NCBI GenBank assembly: GCA_033980235.1
Contig: CM067077.1
Location: 4,019,972 to 4,083,971 of the forward strand
DNA from: Diadema setosum
Lineage: Eukaryota > Echinodermata > Echinoidea > Diadematoida > Diadematidae
Direction of reading: 5' to 3'
DNA length: 64,000 bases
Of this stretch, positions 60,582 to 64,000 are shown in pieces (positions within the stretch are counted from its first letter, which is position 1; each line of letters begins with the position of its first letter). Both the position numbers and the translations under genes were made by a program. The notes beneath the pieces were generated by a model. The model ran no database searches. It had not been told where the DNA came from and saw only the letters and a list, made by a program, of their open reading frames with translations.

Positions 60582-60780
60582 TACTGTAGTGTAAAGGTGG
60601 ATATTTTCGCCCAACTAATTTTTCACGCTCGGCCTGATAAGAAGAGTTTCATGTGTTTTTAATTCTGCAGAATCAAGACAGTAAGTACGGGGGCATGTGG
60701 CAAGCAAAAATATTCACTCGGTTTTATTTTCGCGCTAGTTTCTGGTTGCGCAAAGTGCAATTTCCACTTTTACAGTGTAC
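60582..60780. mobile_element. Short TIR element family J (TGTAAAGGTGGATATTTTCG ends)
   Basis: 'GTGTAAAGGTGGATATTTTC' on the left is mirrored by 'CAATTTCCACTTTTACAGTG' on the right, with 'TTTTCGCG'-like words inside both arms. About 199 bp; exact ends uncertain. Confidence 0.55.
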
Positions 60781-61077
60781 GGGAAAACTAGCAAGACTCT
60801 GTTATTGAATGGCAAAATGCATATTTTGAATATATACTTGATTGGGTAAACTGAAAACAAAATGAAATAAGATGATAAAACCATGCTGAATGCAATCCAT
60901 GATTAAACAAAAGTAGTGATGCAAATTTGGGTGTAATGATCATGTATGTGTGTCATATTACATCAATATGACATCATTCGCTGGTGGAAGAAGTTTCATC
61001 ATTTTGCAAAATATATTATGGTATAAACACTGACTGGTAACAGATGGGTCATATCGAGAAGTCCAAAGCATAAATCT

Positions 61078-61206
61078 ACTGTATACGCTGAATATTTAGC
61101 GAGGTTTTTATCCTCACGAACATGCATTTTAATTTTGTGAATATTGGCTCTCACAAACTTCACATTACATAAATGCATGCAAACATTTCTGGATTCATAG
61201 TATATC
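61078..61206. mobile_element. Palindromic element family I, copy 2
   Basis: Runs from TACTGTATACGCTGAATATT to TTCATAGTATA. The 61121-61205 part aligns with 47743-47825. Its centre (GGCTCTCACAAAC) has lost the TCTCGCGAGA seen in copy 1. Confidence 0.55.
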
Positions 61207-62674
61207 AAGGAGAACAAAATCTGATGAGTACAGGACACATTCTGCTCAACAGCAGCCCCCCCCCCCCCATCCATAGTGCCCTTTACAAATGAGGTAGCAT
61301 GTATGAAAAAAAAAAAGAGACTCTAGGGCCATTTCATAAAGCTGTTTGTAAATTGTTTGTAAAGTCGTGCGCAACTTTACAGCACTATGAAACAGGGTCC
61401 AGAGGCTTTAAATAACTTTATTACCAATATCTTGCATGCATGCACTCATTTCATGTTGGTTCTGATGTATTTGAAATTGAAGGACTATTTCATTGAAGGT
61501 CATTCAAGGGTGGATACATTCTTAGCTGCTTTTTTTTCCCCATTAATACGTAAATTCTTGTTTCTTGGATTCCTCAGTGAGTGGGGTGCAAAAAGGGCAC
61601 CCACCTGCTCAGGGTGGCAAACATCAGGAAGGTGTCTCCTTTACACCATACAAACAATAAGGAGGATGGGTGTGGGGGGGGGGGGCAGAGATGATGGGAG
61701 ACAGGTTAAACATCAAAAGCTTACACTGAGATGATGCAGATAGCAGAAGATGCTGCATATATAAACACCACAGTGTGTAGCTCTTTGCATATATTGTATG
61801 AAGGTACACGTCTCTGCATGTGTTTGTGGGTGTGTCTGTATCTGTGTGTGAGTCTGTGTATGTCTGTGTGCACTTTGTATTTTGCTGGTACACCTGTAGG
61901 ATGAATGAGATAAGATTGGGGGGGAGATTGCTACTGAACTGACTTGTCTCTTCACCATTGCTAGGAAACCACATTGGAGGTTGAGGCTGTACCTGTCAGG
62001 CACTGGTCATCTGGCTTAAAGCTGTTGTTCGAAAATAGTCCCAGTTTAACAAATAAGACAAAAGATCTGAGTTGCTACCAGTATCTCAGACATTTTGTAA
62101 AATTAAAAGTAGCAAAAAATATTAAAAGTGTTTAATTCCAGTGCAGTTGAAAGTTAATTAGTTAAAAAAAAAAGGAGTAAAACTCAGGGAACAGTCCTTG
62201 AACAATTGATACGAATGTGCAAATAGGTACAGCTTGTATCAAGGTATGATGTCATCCCCTCAAAACTTGCCATATAGTAATTACATATAAAATGTTGAAA
62301 TTTCAATTCTTTTAATTCAAATGCAAGTATGCCCCATCTCAAATCCTGATATATAGATCCAGCTCATCATTATCTTGAAGTTATTCAACCAGGAGTATTA
62401 ACATCATGCTTTACACTTTGACAAACGGAAACATATATATATATATATATATATTTTTTTTTTTTGTTACGCGATCAATGGAATATTGCATGGAGATAAC
62501 TGTATGAAAACTGTTCTGCAGAAATTAGCAAACCGTTACTATTTCATCACTCCCAAATTTGTATCTGATTTTGATAAAATTTTCATTGTTGCTTGTGCTC
62601 TTAAGTCTTTTTTTTGGAAACTCTTTAAGATTTTAGTCTTTGTATTAAGACTAAACTAGACTGGCATTCCTCTT
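61207..62674. other. Unannotated stretch
   Basis: C13 at 61256-61268, G12 at 61674-61685, GT-rich 61818-61870, (TA)n-T at 62432-62465. No gene. Confidence 0.4.
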
Positions 62675-63141
62675 TTAAAGGAGACCTCCAGATGATTTTC
62701 AGATTTTTACATTTGAACAACTATATATTAGTTATACTGAGGACAGAGTTTAAGAATTTGTGATAATTGGGATGAAGAATAAGAATATTTTCAAAATTTA
62801 GAACAAATTGCAATGAACAAGGATGATGACATGGCAGAGTCACCAAAAGAATGCATGAGTTGGGGCTCAAGGAAGCGGAACAAAAGAAGAAGGCATGCAT
62901 AGATTATACACAGGTGAACTCGCAAGCAAGCGGTACTGTAATGGAATTACACTGCTACATTTCTGAAATTTGTGAACCTCCTATGTCATCATCTTTGTTC
63001 AGTGTAATCTGTTTAAGGTTTTTCAAACTATTATTTCTCTGCTCAAGAACCACAATAAATTCCAAAAATCTATACATGGAGTTGTCGATTTATGTACTAC
63101 ATGATGTGAAATTATGAAAATCGTCTGGAATATCCCTTTAA
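62675..63141 (+). mobile_element. TTAA MITE family D
   Basis: 467 bp between TTAA 62675-62678 and 63138-63141. The left end AAAGGAGACCTCCAGATGAT is mirrored by the right end ATCGTCTGGAATATCCCTTT; the TIR extends imperfectly for about 35 bp. No recognised coding. Confidence 0.75.
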
Positions 63142-64000
63142 TGCTTAAAAGAGTGAATATCAGTGAGTGACATGATAAATCCTACTCAATTCTGACTTAT
63201 AATGTTTATGAGATTGGAAGACGCTGATGGAATCAAAAGAAGGCAGATGACAAAACTCTTATTGATTATACAGTGTAATAATGATTGTAATTATAGTTAA
63301 TTGTCAATTATGATTATCACTAGCTGTTATCTTCCTACAAATTAACATACCACTTGCACCCAAAATGTCACAAACTTTGTCATTGATATGGATGACAGAA
63401 TATTAGGCCAATTCTGCACTGGTGGGGTATATTTCACCTTTAATATCAACTGATCCACCCTATTGTTATCACCTTAACAGGAGAAAAGACACATAAGAGA
63501 TGTTGCACTGTACATCACGCTACTGTCTGTGGTTGACACGCTCTTAACGGTTGCCATCATTAGCAGGCCATTAGGATGATAGAACGCTGTGATAAAATGC
63601 AATCTTTCCCTCCGGTACAAACAGTCTAGATGTTATTTTTATGGAACCAGAGATACTTGTTGAACTAATGTGTATCAATCAGACCCCACTGCCTTTCTGT
63701 ACCCCCCCCCCCCCCCCCCCGTCACTAACTAAAATGGAATGTTTCACCAGTTTGACCCCTTGCATTCTTATGTATGACGTGTATGACGTGCACTCTTTTA
63801 TAACTTGTATGGCTGCTCATAAGTTGCTCATGCTCCAGTAATACTGTCTCAAAAGAAATGTAGGCCTACAGCATACAGTAAATGCAGAAATGTTTGTGGT
63901 ATATTAATATTTGTGTATTTCAGGCTACTCTTGGCTTGCACAAATTCTAGAACACGTGAAAATGTATTCACAATTTCTCCTGCATATTTTAAATGGGTTG
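63142..64000. other. Unannotated stretch
   Basis: C19 at 63702-63720. A splice-like minus segment near 63350-63418 is open but unrecognised. Nothing else. Confidence 0.35.

Overview
The window looks like animal nuclear DNA, most likely from an echinoderm and probably a sea urchin. It is AT-rich (judged by eye) and full of microsatellites, short inverted-repeat (foldback) transposons and decayed LINE and Helitron pieces, with no operon-like coding. The echinoderm assignment is an inference from the style of the repeats and from one recognisable gene end, not from a database match. Nearly all ATG-to-stop frames here are chance or low-complexity frames, so very few coding features are listed.

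Host gene content is thin. The best host coding piece is the last coding exon of a minus-strand OPA1 (mitochondrial dynamin-like GTPase) orthologue at 38259-38326. It has a good acceptor, a stop codon and a poly(A) signal about 270 bases further on. No further OPA1 exon could be found in the 25.7 kb upstream of it (higher coordinates). A second, unidentified terminal-exon candidate lies on the minus strand at 34494-34620. Two CpG-rich blocks (23200-23830 and 52450-52920) could be promoter or first-exon regions, but this is weak. The 26.1-37.7 kb stretch is noticeably poor in mobile elements and may hold 3' UTR and gene-flank sequence.

Layout by region. 0-2.8 kb: two direct Helitron-type 3' ends, a tRNA-like insert and CRE-rich, Z-DNA-prone spacer. 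3.4-4.7 kb: foldback family A (one decayed and one intact copy). 5-9.6 kb: microsatellites and a hairpin. 10.5-11.7 kb: a mirror-image array of a 'TTCGTTATTCCGAAGG'-type unit and a LINE 3' tail. 12-16 kb: G-runs, GA and GATA arrays and a composite family B element. 18-22 kb: family F, a pogo-like TA element and family A. 24.7-26.1 kb: GT repeat, second mirror array and duplicated GATA block. 37.7-43.7 kb: OPA1 end surrounded by six small elements, two of which share one TTAA. 44-45.7 kb: a polypurine domain. 45.8-47.3 kb: a truncated LINE carrying a nested transposon with perfectly matched 200-base arms. 53-63.1 kb: families A, B, D and F, a 6-bp-TSD element and a 244-bp tandem duplication.

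The most distinctive theme is that at least five sequence-unrelated foldback families are all bounded by TTAA, which fits a shared piggyBac-like (TTAA-specific) transposase acting in trans. No autonomous transposase for them is present in this window.
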